64,000 nt of DNA from Burkholderiaceae bacterium (lineage in GTDB: Bacteria > Pseudomonadota > Gammaproteobacteria > Burkholderiales > Burkholderiaceae_C): the NCBI GenBank assembly GCA_023150375.1, contig JAKLLA010000008.1, forward strand, positions 62,001 to 126,000, given 5' to 3'. Made by a program: the position numbers and the translations under genes. Below the pieces are notes generated by a model, which saw nothing but the letters and a program-made list of their open reading frames with translations, searched no databases and was not told where the DNA came from. This document shows, piece by piece, positions 7,694-16,421 of the stretch (position 1 is the stretch's first letter; the number at the start of each line of letters is the position of its first letter).

Positions 7694-9148
7694 TCAGCGC
7701 CGCCAGAAGGAGCCGGTGAACACCACCAGCACCGACACCAGCTCGAGCCGGCCGAGCAGCATCGAGGCGGTGCAGACCCAGGTCTGGAAGTCGCTCAGGC
7801 CCTGGAAGTTGCCGGCCGGCCCGACCTGCCCCAGGCCCGGGCCGGTGTTGTTGATGCAGGCGATCACCGCGGTGGAGGCCGTCACCAGGTCCAGCCCGGA
7901 CAGCAGCAGCACCAGCGTGGCCAGCACCATCGTCGTGCCGTAGAGCAGCATGTAGGCGATCACCGAGGACATCACCTGCGGCGCCACCAGCGTGCCGCCG
8001 AGCTTGACCGGCACCACCGCCCGCGAGTGCACCACGCGGGTCAGTTCCAGGCGGGCCTGCTTGAGCATCAGCAGCGAGCGCACCAGCTTGATGCCCCCGC
8101 CGGTGGAGCCGGCGCAGGTGGCGAAGCTGCACAGGAAGAGCATGAACACCGGCGCGAAGATCGGCCACTGCGCGTAGTCCACCGTGGCGTAGCCGGTGGT
8201 GGTGGCGATCGACACCACGTTGAAGGCGGCGTGGCGCAGCGACTCGCCGAAGCTGGGGTAGACGCCCTGCAGGTGCAGGTAGACCGCCACCACCACCACC
8301 GCGGCGGCCATCAGCAGGAAGTAGCTGCGCGCCTCGACGTCGCGCCAGATCAGCCGCAGCGAGCGCTTGCGCCAGGCGACGAAGTAGAGCGCGAAGTTGA
8401 TGCCCGCCAGGGTCATGAAGCACACCGCCACCGCCTCGATGGCCGGCGACTGGAAGGCGCCGAAGCTGGCGTCGTAGGCGGCGAAGCCGCCCAGCCCCAT
8501 CGTGCTGCACATGTGCATGAAGGCATCGGCCCAGCCCATGCCGGCCGCGCGGTAGGCCCCGAAGCAGGCCAGCGAGGCGACGAAGTACACCGTCCACAGC
8601 CCGCGGGCGGTCTCGGCGATGCGCGGGGTGAGCTTCTGGTCCTTGATCGGGCCGGCGGTCTCGGACTTGAACAGCTGCGCGCCGCCCACCCCCAGCAGCG
8701 GCAGGATGGCCACCACCAGCACGATGATGCCCATGCCGCCCACCAGCACCATGAAGCAGCGCCAGACGTTCACCGACAGCGGCAGTGTCTCCAGCCCGGT
8801 CAGCACGGTGGCGCCGGTGGTGGTCAGGCCGCTCATCGCCTCGAAGTAGGCGTCGGTGAAGCTCAGGCCCGGAATGGCCAGCATCAGCGGCAGCGCGCCG
8901 AAGGCCGGCAGCACGGTCCAGGTCAGCGTGACCAGCAGGAAGCCGTCGCGCGGCAGCAGTTCGCGCCGCTGGTGCCGCGTGGCCAGCGCGATCACCAGGC
9001 CGGTGCCGGCGGTCACCCCCGCCGAGATCAGGAAGGCCTGCTCGGCCGGGTCGTGCTCGGCCAGCGCGAAGGCGAGCGGCACCGCCATCAGCAGCGAGAA
9101 CACCGCCACGATGCGCCCGACCAGGCCGACGACGGCCAGCGTGTTCAT
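7694..9148 (-). CDS. trkH: TrkH-type potassium uptake protein
   Basis: This 484-residue polytopic inner-membrane protein is the K+-translocating subunit of the Trk/Ktr system. Four pore-loop segments are visible: GLTTTGATVL, CSTMGLGGF, SIATTTGYATVDY and INNTGPGLGQVGP. They correspond to the four-fold pseudo-repeat that forms the selectivity filter. The length is normal. TrkH normally works with the cytoplasmic NAD-binding subunit TrkA, which is not found here. The kinase and regulator genes follow on the same strand, suggesting a K+-responsive module. Confidence 0.93.
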   Translation of the reverse strand: MNTLAVVGLVGRIVAVFSLLMAVPLAFALAEHDPAEQAFLISAGVTAGTGLVIALATRHQRRELLPRDGFLLVTLTWTVLPAFGALPLMLAIPGLSFTDAYFEAMSGLTTTGATVLTGLETLPLSVNVWRCFMVLVGGMGIIVLVVAILPLLGVGGAQLFKSETAGPIKDQKLTPRIAETARGLWTVYFVASLACFGAYRAAGMGWADAFMHMCSTMGLGGFAAYDASFGAFQSPAIEAVAVCFMTLAGINFALYFVAWRKRSLRLIWRDVEARSYFLLMAAAVVVVAVYLHLQGVYPSFGESLRHAAFNVVSIATTTGYATVDYAQWPIFAPVFMLFLCSFATCAGSTGGGIKLVRSLLMLKQARLELTRVVHSRAVVPVKLGGTLVAPQVMSSVIAYMLLYGTTMVLATLVLLLSGLDLVTASTAVIACINNTGPGLGQVGPAGNFQGLSDFQTWVCTASMLLGRLELVSVLVVFTGSFWRR

Positions 9149-9289
9149 GCCCGGCCTCCGTCACCGTCGACAGGGCGGGGCAGTTGGCAGGGCAGGCTGC
9201 GGGGCGGGGGGCAGGTCAGGGCGTCGGTCAAGGGGCAGGCAGGAAGCAGCGCATCGGCACGATGGCCGCAGCCTGCCCGCCCGGGCATC

Positions 9290-9308
9290 AGGAACGCATA
9301 AGGAACGC
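9290..9308 (-). promoter_or_regulatory. Direct repeat with 11-bp period upstream of trkH (possible KdpE-like regulator site)
   Basis: AGGAACGC occurs at 9290-9297 and again at 9301-9308, exactly 11 bp apart (one helical turn). Read on the coding strand this is GCGTTCCT-N3-GCGTTCCT, 142-160 bp before the trkH start. OmpR/PhoB-family regulators typically bind such direct repeats. Binding by the adjacent regulator is inference. Confidence 0.4.
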
Positions 9309-9346
9309 GTCGGCCGGCGCCCCGGCTCGCCCGGCGCGGCGGCGGC

Positions 9347-10444
9347 TCAGATCTGCGCGGCCACCCGCTCACCGATCGCCAGCGCGGCGGTCAGGCCGGG
9401 CGACTCGATGCCGAAGAGGTTCGTCAGCCCCGCCACGCCGTGCACCTCGGCGCCCTGGATCAGGAAGTCGGCCTCCGCGCCGCCGGCCGGCTGCAGCTTG
9501 GGGCGGATGCCGGCGTAGCCGGGCAGCAGCGCGCCGTCGGGCAGGGCGGGCCAGTAGCGGCGGATCGCGGCGTAGAAGGCCTGGGCGCGCTGCGGCTGCA
9601 CGCGGTAGTCGATGCGATCCACCCACTCCACGTCGGGGCCGAAGCGGGCCTGGCCGCCCAGGTCCAGCGTCAGGTGCACGCCCAGGCCGCCGGGCTCGGG
9701 CACCGGGTAGATCAGGCGCGTGAAGGGCGCGCGCCCGGCCAGCGAGAAGTAGCTGCCCTTGGCGTAGAAGCAGCCCGGCACGGCCGCGGCGGGCAGTCCC
9801 TCGATCGAGGCTGCCACGGCCTGCGCCTGCAGGCCGGCGCAATTGACCACCCGGCCGGCGTGCAGGCGCATCGGCTCGGCGCCGCCGACCTGCAGCATCA
9901 GGCCCTGCGGGCCGGCCGAGCCGCCGGTGACCGGGGCGTCGAAGGCGATCAGGCCGCCGGCGCGCTCGAAGTCGCCCTGCAGCGCCAGCATCAGCGCATG
10001 GCTGTCGACGATGCCGGTCGAGGGGCTGTGCAGCGCCGCCGCACAGCGCAGGGCCGGCTCGGCGCGGCTGGCCGCGGCTGCGTCGATCGGCACCAGGTCC
10101 TTCACGCCGTTGCGCCGGCCCAGCGCGAGCAGGCGCTCGAGGGCCTCGGTCTGCGCCGCATCGGTGGCGACGATGAACTTGCCGCAGCGCCGGTGCGGCA
10201 CGCCGCGGCTGGCGCAGTAGGCATAGAGCAGCTCGCGCCCGCGCCGGCAGAGCGTGGCCTTGAGCGAGCCGGGCCGGTAGTACAGCCCGGCGTGGATCAC
10301 CTCGCTGTTGCGCGAGCTGGTGCCGCAGCCGATCTGGTGCTCGGCCTCCAGGATCAGCGTCTCGAGGCCCCGCTCGGCCAGCGCGCGCGCCACCGCCAGG
10401 CCGACCACGCCGGCACCGATCACGACACAGTCGACATGTTCCAT
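9347..10444 (-). CDS. FAD-dependent oxidoreductase of the L-2-hydroxyglutarate oxidase (LhgO) type
   Basis: This 365-residue DAO-fold flavoprotein has the FAD motif GAGVVG at residues 10-15 ([20 protein letters not shown]). It also has the LhgO-family hallmarks [14 protein letters not shown] near residue 45 and GFYAKG-like CFYAKGSYF near 225, with a C-terminal [14 protein letters not shown] flavin-binding end. LhgO-type enzymes oxidise L-2-hydroxyglutarate to 2-oxoglutarate and pass electrons to the membrane, but relatives act on other 2-hydroxy or amino acids. It lies downstream of the AbrB-type gene. A role in using carboxylates imported by TctCBA is possible but only inferred from position. 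Confidence 0.8.
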   Translation of the reverse strand: MEHVDCVVIGAGVVGLAVARALAERGLETLILEAEHQIGCGTSSRNSEVIHAGLYYRPGSLKATLCRRGRELLYAYCASRGVPHRRCGKFIVATDAAQTEALERLLALGRRNGVKDLVPIDAAAASRAEPALRCAAALHSPSTGIVDSHALMLALQGDFERAGGLIAFDAPVTGGSAGPQGLMLQVGGAEPMRLHAGRVVNCAGLQAQAVAASIEGLPAAAVPGCFYAKGSYFSLAGRAPFTRLIYPVPEPGGLGVHLTLDLGGQARFGPDVEWVDRIDYRVQPQRAQAFYAAIRRYWPALPDGALLPGYAGIRPKLQPAGGAEADFLIQGAEVHGVAGLTNLFGIESPGLTAALAIGERVAAQI

Positions 10445-10507
10445 GGGGAGGAGCTCCGGTGGGGGGTGAGCGATCGACGGGAAGGCAGGCTGCGCGGGAC
10501 CGGATTG

Positions 10508-11686
10508 TCAGCCCCGACGCGACAGCCGGCGCGCCACCAGCGGTCCGGCCAGCACCACCACCAGGAAGCGCAGGATCTGCATGCTCATCACGAAGGGCGT
10601 GTCCAGCGAGCCCGGCGCGCTGGAGGCGGCGATGATGGCCACCGCGTCCGCGCCGCCCGGGTTGGTGGCCAGGAAGGCGGTGAGCGGGTCGATGTCGGCC
10701 CAGGCCACCAGCAGCAGGGCCACGCCGGCGTTGGCGGCGATCAGCGTCAGCACCGAGGCCAGCAGCATCGGCAGCAGCCGGGCGGCGTAGCCCAGTACCT
10801 CGGGCGTGAAGCGCCCGCCGATGCTCCAGCCGATCACCGCGAAGCCGGCGGCCAGCAGGGGATCGGGCAGCCAGAGCTGCGCCAGGCCGCCCAGCTGCAC
10901 CGCGATGCCCAGCGCCAGCGGCAGCATCAGCGCGCCGCCCGGCACGCGCAGCCGCTGCGCGGTCAGCACGCCCAGCACGGCGATGCCCAGCGAGATCGCC
11001 AGCGACGTGCCGCCGTCCGGTCCGCGCAGCGCGGCCAGCCAGGCGGCAGGCAGCCCGCCGGTGGCCTCGTGGTGAGCCAGGGCGGCCACCGGAGCGGCCG
11101 CCGGGGCCGGCCCGGCGGCCGGTTCGAGGTGGAAGTGCCAGGACAGCAGCGCGGCCGCCGCCGCACAGCAGAGCACGCGCAGGTACTGCATGCAGGCCAC
11201 CAGGCGCATGTCGGCCCCGTAGGCCTGTGAGAGGATCGTCATGGCCGCCGCCGCGCCGGGCGTGGAGCCCCAGATCGCCGTGCTGCCGGGCAGCCGCCCG
11301 CTGCGGGCCAGCAGCCCGCCCAGCAGCGCCGAGACCGCCAGCGTGGCGGCCGTGCCGGCGAGGAAGAGCGGCCAGTGCGCGGCGATTTCCGGCAGCACGC
11401 TGCGCGGCAGGTGGCTGGCCATCATCACCCCGACCCCGCCCTGCGCCGCGGCGAAGAGCGGGCGCGGCAGCGAGGGCGGCGCGCCGGCCACGGCCAGGGC
11501 GATGGCCGCCAGCATCGGCCCGAGCAGCCCTGCGGCCGGCAGCCGCAGGGCGTGCAGGCCGGCGGCCAGCGCGGCGGAGAGCGCCAGCAGGGCGAGGGCG
11601 CGCAGGGCCGGCGGCCACTGCGAGGGATGCCCGCGTGGACGCCGGCCTGGCAGCGTCGGACCGGTTCGGGGCGAAGGAGGCGACAT
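10508..11686 (-). CDS. AbrB-family membrane protein
   Basis: A 392-residue protein with about 9-10 hydrophobic segments. The family hallmark occurs twice as an internal duplication: GLLGPMLAA near residue 53, and a corresponding GWSIGGRF region in the second half. The STAIWGSTPGAAAAMTIL and GADMRLVACMQYLRVL motifs are characteristic. AbrB proteins are often annotated as putative ammonia monooxygenase regulators or transporters; the true substrate is unknown. In beta-proteobacteria these genes often neighbour Tct/TTT transporter genes, as here. The N-terminal ~30 residues are Pro/Arg-rich and cytoplasmic. Confidence 0.8.
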   Translation of the reverse strand: MSPPSPRTGPTLPGRRPRGHPSQWPPALRALALLALSAALAAGLHALRLPAAGLLGPMLAAIALAVAGAPPSLPRPLFAAAQGGVGVMMASHLPRSVLPEIAAHWPLFLAGTAATLAVSALLGGLLARSGRLPGSTAIWGSTPGAAAAMTILSQAYGADMRLVACMQYLRVLCCAAAAALLSWHFHLEPAAGPAPAAAPVAALAHHEATGGLPAAWLAALRGPDGGTSLAISLGIAVLGVLTAQRLRVPGGALMLPLALGIAVQLGGLAQLWLPDPLLAAGFAVIGWSIGGRFTPEVLGYAARLLPMLLASVLTLIAANAGVALLLVAWADIDPLTAFLATNPGGADAVAIIAASSAPGSLDTPFVMSMQILRFLVVVLAGPLVARRLSRRG

Positions 11687-11764
11687 CGGCGCGGCAGGAA
11701 GTGAAGCGGGGCGCCCGCCGCGGCAGCGGTCCGGGCGCCCCGTGGGGGCGGGAGGCGGTGTCGA

Positions 11765-13291
11765 TCAGCCCTGCGGCTGGGCCCGCAGGGCGGCCGCGGC
11801 CTGGCGACGGCGCGTGCGCAGGCGCAACAGCGGCGGCAGCAGGATCATCGCCAGCGCGGCCAGCCAGAGGCCGCGGCTGATCGGGCTTTCCACCAGGATG
11901 CCCGGCTCGCCGTTGGTGATCGACAGTGCGCGGCGCAGATTCTGCTCCATCATCTCGCCCAGCACGAAGCCCAGGATCAGCGGGGCCATAGGCACGCCCT
12001 GCTTGCGCAGCAGCCAGCCCGCCACGCCGAAGGCGGTCATCAGCAGCAGGTCGAAGGTGGTGGCGTGCACCGAGTACACGCCCACGGCGCTGACCGCCAG
12101 GATGCCCGGCACCAGCAGCCAGTTGGGCAGCTTCAGGATGCGGGTGAACACGCCCACCAGCGGGATGTTGATGACCAGCAGCAGCACGTTGGCGACGAAC
12201 ATCGAGGCGATCAGGCCCCAGACCAGGGTCGGGTTCTGGTTGAACAGCGCCGGGCCCGGGGTGATGTTGTAGAGCGCCAGCGCGCCCAGCATCACCGCGG
12301 TGGTGCCCGAGCCGGGCACGCCCAGCGTGAGCATCGGCACGAAGGAGCCCGCCGCCGAGGCGTTGTTGGCCGCCTCGGGCGCGGCCACGCCGCGGATGTC
12401 GCCCTGGCCGAAGTGGCCATCGGGGCCGGCCAGGCGCTTCTCCATCGAGTAGGTCATCGCGCTGGCGATGGTGGCCCCGGCGCCGGGCAGCACGCCGACG
12501 AAGAAGCCCACCACCGACGAGCGCAGCGTGGCCCAGGCGGTCTGCGCCATCTCGCCCAGGTTGAACAGGGCCCGGCCGGTGGCGCGGATCAGCCCGCTGC
12601 TGCTGTGGTGCTGCTCGAGCATCAGCAGGATCTCGCTGATCGAGAAGATGCCTATCACCACGACGATGAACTGGATGCCGTCGGAGAGGTGCACGTCGCC
12701 GCCGGTGAAGCGGTAGACGCCCGAGTTGGCGTCCATCCCCACGGTGGCCAGCGACAGGCCCATCACCGCGGCCAGGGCGGCCTTCAGCGGCGCGTCGCCC
12801 ATCAGGCCCGTGATGCAGGCGAAGGCAAAGCACATCAGCGCGAAGTACTCGGCCGGCCCGAAGGCCAGCGCCCAGCGCGCCAGCAGCGGCGCGAAGAGCA
12901 CGATGCCGATCGTGGCCACCAGCGAGCCGACGAAGGAGGCCCAGGCCGAGATCGACAGCGCCACGCCGGCCTGGCCCTGGCGGGCCATCGGGTAGCCGTC
13001 GATCGCGGTCATGATGGCGCCCGCGTCGCCCGGCACGTTCAGCAGGATCGAGGAGATGCGCCCGCCGAACTCGCAGCCCATGTAGACCGCCGCCAGCAGG
13101 ATCAGCGCGGTCTCGGGCGGCAGCTTCAGCGCGAAGGCCAGCGGCATCAGGATGGCCACGCCGTTGATCGGGCCCAGGCCCGGCAGCATGCCCACCACGG
13201 TGCCGATGAAGGCTCCCAGGGCCGCCATGCCGAGGTTGGTGGGTGACAGGGCCACGCCGAAGCCGGCCAGCAGGTGTTGCAGGACGTCCAT
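11765..13291 (-). CDS. tctA: Tripartite tricarboxylate transporter large membrane subunit TctA
   Basis: The 508-residue protein is a polytopic membrane subunit of the TTT family, which imports carboxylates (citrate or other di-/tricarboxylates) using a periplasmic binding protein and an ion gradient. Conserved features include [21 protein letters not shown] near residue 30, [15 protein letters not shown]-like [19 protein letters not shown], and the second-half repeat [16 protein letters not shown] and [16 protein letters not shown]. The start was placed at 13291 because its ATG overlaps the tctB stop (TGATG), implying coupled translation. The gene is last in tctCBA. Confidence 0.94.
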   Translation of the reverse strand: MDVLQHLLAGFGVALSPTNLGMAALGAFIGTVVGMLPGLGPINGVAILMPLAFALKLPPETALILLAAVYMGCEFGGRISSILLNVPGDAGAIMTAIDGYPMARQGQAGVALSISAWASFVGSLVATIGIVLFAPLLARWALAFGPAEYFALMCFAFACITGLMGDAPLKAALAAVMGLSLATVGMDANSGVYRFTGGDVHLSDGIQFIVVVIGIFSISEILLMLEQHHSSSGLIRATGRALFNLGEMAQTAWATLRSSVVGFFVGVLPGAGATIASAMTYSMEKRLAGPDGHFGQGDIRGVAAPEAANNASAAGSFVPMLTLGVPGSGTTAVMLGALALYNITPGPALFNQNPTLVWGLIASMFVANVLLLVINIPLVGVFTRILKLPNWLLVPGILAVSAVGVYSVHATTFDLLLMTAFGVAGWLLRKQGVPMAPLILGFVLGEMMEQNLRRALSITNGEPGILVESPISRGLWLAALAMILLPPLLRLRTRRRQAAAALRAQPQG

Positions 13292-13737
13292 CAGCGGCCT
13301 CCCAGCGCGAAGGCGAGCAGCCCGGTGGGCAGCACGACGTCGAGCAGCTTGTCGAACAGCAGGAACAGCAGCAGGCCCAGCCCGATGCCGCCAGCCAGCG
13401 ATTGCTTCCAGCTGCCGCCGAAGGCCATGCCCACCGGCAGCGACATCAGGGCCACGGCCAGCGGAAAGCCCAGCCAGGTGAACAGCAGCGCGAACAGCAG
13501 CACGGCGCCGATCATCGCCAGCGCGGGGCCGAGCTGTGCCAGGCGCAGGCCGCTGTCGTGGCCGCTGGGACGCAGCAGCATCCACAGCCCGCCGCTGCCC
13601 AGCAGGCCGGCCAGCAGCAGCGGGAAGGCACGCGGGCCGACGGGTTCGTAGGAAAAGGGCGCGGCGTAGTCCTGCGCAGCCCAGGCCATGCCTGCGGCCA
13701 CGACCACGCAGGCCGCACCGAGGATGCGGTCGCTCAT
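13291..13737 (-). CDS. tctB: Tripartite tricarboxylate transporter small membrane subunit TctB
   Basis: A 148-residue protein with four hydrophobic helices, the expected size and topology for TctB. It begins MSDRILGAACVVVAAGMAW and has the family's PRAFPLLLAGLL stretch (residues about 35-46). It pairs with TctA to form the membrane unit. The sequence is weakly conserved in this family, so the call depends partly on its place between tctC and tctA. Its TGA overlaps the tctA ATG by one base. Confidence 0.88.
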   Translation of the reverse strand: MSDRILGAACVVVAAGMAWAAQDYAAPFSYEPVGPRAFPLLLAGLLGSGGLWMLLRPSGHDSGLRLAQLGPALAMIGAVLLFALLFTWLGFPLAVALMSLPVGMAFGGSWKQSLAGGIGLGLLLFLLFDKLLDVVLPTGLLAFALGGR

Positions 13738-13829
13738 GGCGGGTCTCCGGAATCGGGAGGAAGGGGGCAGGGGGCGGCCGAGGCCGCCCCCTGCGCGTCG
13801 GAGGCGGCCGGCCAGGCCGGCCGCGTCGC

Positions 13830-14819
13830 TCACTTCGCGACGTTCAGGCCGAACTCGGTCGCCGCGGCGCGGTAGTCGTTCACCCGGGCCTTGACGTAGG
13901 CGTCCAGCTCGGCGCCGGTCTTGGTGAAGGGGTACAGGCCGCGTTCGGCACGCAGCTTCTGGAAGGCCGGCGTGGCCATCATCTTGTCGAAGGTGGACAC
14001 CCAGACCTTGTAGTCCGCGTCGCTGACCTTCGGGCCGACATAGAAGCCGCGCACGATCGGCCACTGGATGTCGTAGCCCTGCTCCTTCGCGGTGGGCACC
14101 TTGGCCAGGGCGCCGTCGAGGCGCTTGTCGGCCATCACGGCGATGACGCGGATCTTCGCGCCGGCCTTGAGCTGCTCCTCGGCCTCGGCGGCGTCGCCGG
14201 AGTAGATCTGCACATGGCCGCCCTGCAGCGCGGTGAGGGCCTCGCCGCCGCCTTCGAAGGCGACGAAGCGCATCGTGCGCGGGTTCAGCCCGGCGGCGCG
14301 GGCGGTCAGCGCGGCCTTCATCCAGTCCTGGCTGCCCACGGTGCCGCCCGCGCCGAAGACCACCTTGGCCGGGTCGGCCTTGACCGCGGCGACCACGTCG
14401 GCCAGCGACTTGATCGGCGAGTTCTCGGCGACGATCACGGCGCCGTAGTCGGTGCCGACGGCGGCGACCCAGCGCACGTCGTTTTCGTTGTAGCGGCCGA
14501 ACTTGCCCTGCGCCAGGTTGAGCAGTGAGCCGCCCGAGAAGGCCACCACCGTGTTGGGCTCGCCGGGGCGCTGCGCGACGATGGCGTTGTAGGCCACCGC
14601 GCCGATGCCGCCGGGCATGTAGGTGATGCGCATCGGGTCGCTGGCCAGGCGGATCTCCTGCAGCGAGGCCTGCAGCAGCTTGCAGGTCAGGTCGAAGCCG
14701 CCGCCGGGCTTGGCCGGGGCGATGCACTCGGGCTTGTCCAGCGGGCCGGCGCCGGCGACCGACGGGGCGACGGCAGCGGCCAGGGCAAAGGTCAGGACGG
14801 CGAGGCGGGAGCGGGTCAT
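13830..14819 (-). CDS. tctC: Tripartite tricarboxylate transporter substrate-binding protein TctC (Bug family)
   Basis: This 329-residue periplasmic solute receptor has a signal peptide of about 24 residues (ending VAGA). The mature protein has the Bug signature region CIAPAKPGGGFDLTC, where most family members have the P.GGP.D loop that binds a carboxylate through water. It also has TYMPGGIGAVAYN and GAGGTVGSQDW segments. The PGGGFDLTC variant with two cysteines is found in citrate/tricarballylate-type TctC proteins, so citrate or a similar tricarboxylate is the most likely ligand. This is an inference from motif similarity. It is the first gene of tctCBA, just downstream of tctE. Confidence 0.93.
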   Translation of the reverse strand: MTRSRLAVLTFALAAAVAPSVAGAGPLDKPECIAPAKPGGGFDLTCKLLQASLQEIRLASDPMRITYMPGGIGAVAYNAIVAQRPGEPNTVVAFSGGSLLNLAQGKFGRYNENDVRWVAAVGTDYGAVIVAENSPIKSLADVVAAVKADPAKVVFGAGGTVGSQDWMKAALTARAAGLNPRTMRFVAFEGGGEALTALQGGHVQIYSGDAAEAEEQLKAGAKIRVIAVMADKRLDGALAKVPTAKEQGYDIQWPIVRGFYVGPKVSDADYKVWVSTFDKMMATPAFQKLRAERGLYPFTKTGAELDAYVKARVNDYRAAATEFGLNVAK

Positions 14820-14875
14820 GGGGTGTCTCCTGGGGTCGATGGGAACCGGGTGCAGGAAACGATAGCGAGGCGCGA

Positions 14876-14893
14876 CTTTCAGACCGCTTTCAG
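14876..14893 (-). promoter_or_regulatory. CTGAAAG direct repeat with 11-bp period upstream of tctC (putative TctD site)
   Basis: CTTTCAG occurs at 14876-14882 and 14887-14893. On the coding strand this is CTGAAAG-N4-CTGAAAG, 57-74 bp before the tctC ATG. The 11-bp spacing is typical for OmpR-family activators bound as tandem dimers next to -35. TctD, encoded immediately upstream, is such a regulator. The -10 is not clear. Confidence 0.5.
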
Positions 14894-14915
14894 CCCGAGC
14901 CGCTGAATTCGAGGG

Positions 14916-16421
14916 TTAACCCGGGGCTTCGGGCCGATTTCGGGCGGGCTCGGCCGGCAGCCGCAGGGCGGCGACCAGACCCGGGCCGTCGGCGCGTGGC
15001 GTCAGTTCGAGGCTGCCGCCGTGGCGCTCGGCGATCGCGCGGGCGATCGCCAGCCCCAGTCCGCTGCTGCTGCCGCTGCCCTGCTGGGCGTTGCGGGCGC
15101 GAAAGAAGCGCTCGCCGGCACGCGCCAGCTCGTCGCTCGGAATGCCCGGGCCGGCATCGATCACCGCCAGGCGCAGCAGGCCGTCGGGTCGGCCGGCCGG
15201 CTGCAGCTGCAGCGTCACCGCCGAGCCCGGCGGGCTGAAGCGCAGCGCGTTGTGCAGCAGGTTGTCCAGCGCCTCGCGCAGCAGGCCGGCGTCGGCCTGT
15301 ACCGGCAGCGCGACCTCGGGGGCTTCCAGGCCCAGGTCGATGCCGCGCGCCTGCGCCTCGCGCCACCAGCGCCGGCACAGGTCGCCGGCCAGCGTCGTCA
15401 GGTCGACGGCCGTGGGGCGGAACTCGGCGGCATCGCTGCGCGCCAGCGCCAGCATCTGGTTGGTCTGGCGGATGGTGTCGTCGAGCTGGCGGCGCAGCGC
15501 CTCGAGCACCTCGCGCTGCTGCGCCGCGTCGTCCAGCCGCAGCGCATAGGCCACCTGCGTGGCCAGGGTGGTCAGCGGCGTGCGCAGCTGGTGCGAGGCG
15601 TCGTCGACGAAGCGGCGCTGCGCCGCCGACAGCGCCTGGTTGCGCGCGATGTGGCCGTTGATTGCGGCCACCAGCGGGCGCAGGTCGGCCGGCAGGCCGC
15701 GGGTGGAGATGGGCGTGAGGTCCAGCGGCGCGCGCGCGGCCACTTCCCGGCCCAGGCGCTGCAGCGGGCGCAGCGCCCAGCGCACCGCCAGCGCCATCAG
15801 CCCCAGCGCCACGGCGGCCAGCGCCAGGTCGCGCAGCAGGGCCTGCAGCACCAGCGCCCGGATGAAGCGCTCGCGCGTGGCCAGCGACTCGGCCACCTGG
15901 ATCACCAGCCGCTGGTCGGGCCCGGCGCCGGTGATCGCGCGTCCCAGCGGCCGGGCCCAGCTGGCCAGGCGCACCGGCACGCCGAAGTACGCGCTGTTGC
16001 CGAACTGCGGCTGGCCGGTCTGCAGCGGCCACTGCGGCGGCGGCAGGTCGGCATCGCCGATGACCACCAGGCCGTCCTCGGTGGCCACGCGGTAGTACAC
16101 CGGGGCGCCTCCGGCGGTGAGCTGGAAGAACTCCAGCATCGTGTAGGGCAGCTCCACCCCCAGGCCGCCGCTGGCGGTGGAGACGTTGGCGTCGATGGAC
16201 TTGATCGCGCCCAGCAGCGAGCGGTCGTAGGCTGCGTCGGCCGCGTCGCTGGCGGTGCGCCAGGACAGCGCCAGGCCCGCGGCCAGCACCACCAGCATGC
16301 CCAGCCCCAGCACCAGCGCCAGGGTGCGGCCCACGCTGGCCTGGTGCCAGCCCTCCAGGTCCAGCCGGAAGCGACGCGGCCGTGCGGACATCGCGGCAGC
16401 TCCCGGCGGCGGCAGATTCAC
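14916..16421 (-). CDS. tctE: TctE-type sensor histidine kinase
   Basis: A 501-residue membrane kinase: TM helix 1 (about 33-53), a periplasmic 2CSK/TctE-N-type sensor region (about 55-190), TM helix 2 (about 192-213), and a HAMP-like linker. A HisKA domain follows with His277 in FVDDASHQLRTPLTTL, then HATPase_c with LLHNALRFSPPG, DAGPGIP and GLGLAIARAI. The ASHQLRTPL box and domain layout are those of kinases controlling tricarboxylate uptake. The start at 16421 overlaps the tctD stop (ATGA). A second in-frame Met at 16391 (MSARP) is an alternative. Confidence 0.9.
   Translation of the reverse strand: MNLPPPGAAAMSARPRRFRLDLEGWHQASVGRTLALVLGLGMLVVLAAGLALSWRTASDAADAAYDRSLLGAIKSIDANVSTASGGLGVELPYTMLEFFQLTAGGAPVYYRVATEDGLVVIGDADLPPPQWPLQTGQPQFGNSAYFGVPVRLASWARPLGRAITGAGPDQRLVIQVAESLATRERFIRALVLQALLRDLALAAVALGLMALAVRWALRPLQRLGREVAARAPLDLTPISTRGLPADLRPLVAAINGHIARNQALSAAQRRFVDDASHQLRTPLTTLATQVAYALRLDDAAQQREVLEALRRQLDDTIRQTNQMLALARSDAAEFRPTAVDLTTLAGDLCRRWWREAQARGIDLGLEAPEVALPVQADAGLLREALDNLLHNALRFSPPGSAVTLQLQPAGRPDGLLRLAVIDAGPGIPSDELARAGERFFRARNAQQGSGSSSGLGLAIARAIAERHGGSLELTPRADGPGLVAALRLPAEPARNRPEAPG

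Noticed and set aside
9369-12833. 1154-codon open frame on the minus strand running through three genes
   Set aside because: It overlaps tctA, the AbrB-type gene and the oxidoreductase in another frame, and is Arg/Ala/Gly/Pro-rich with no motifs: a high-GC shadow.
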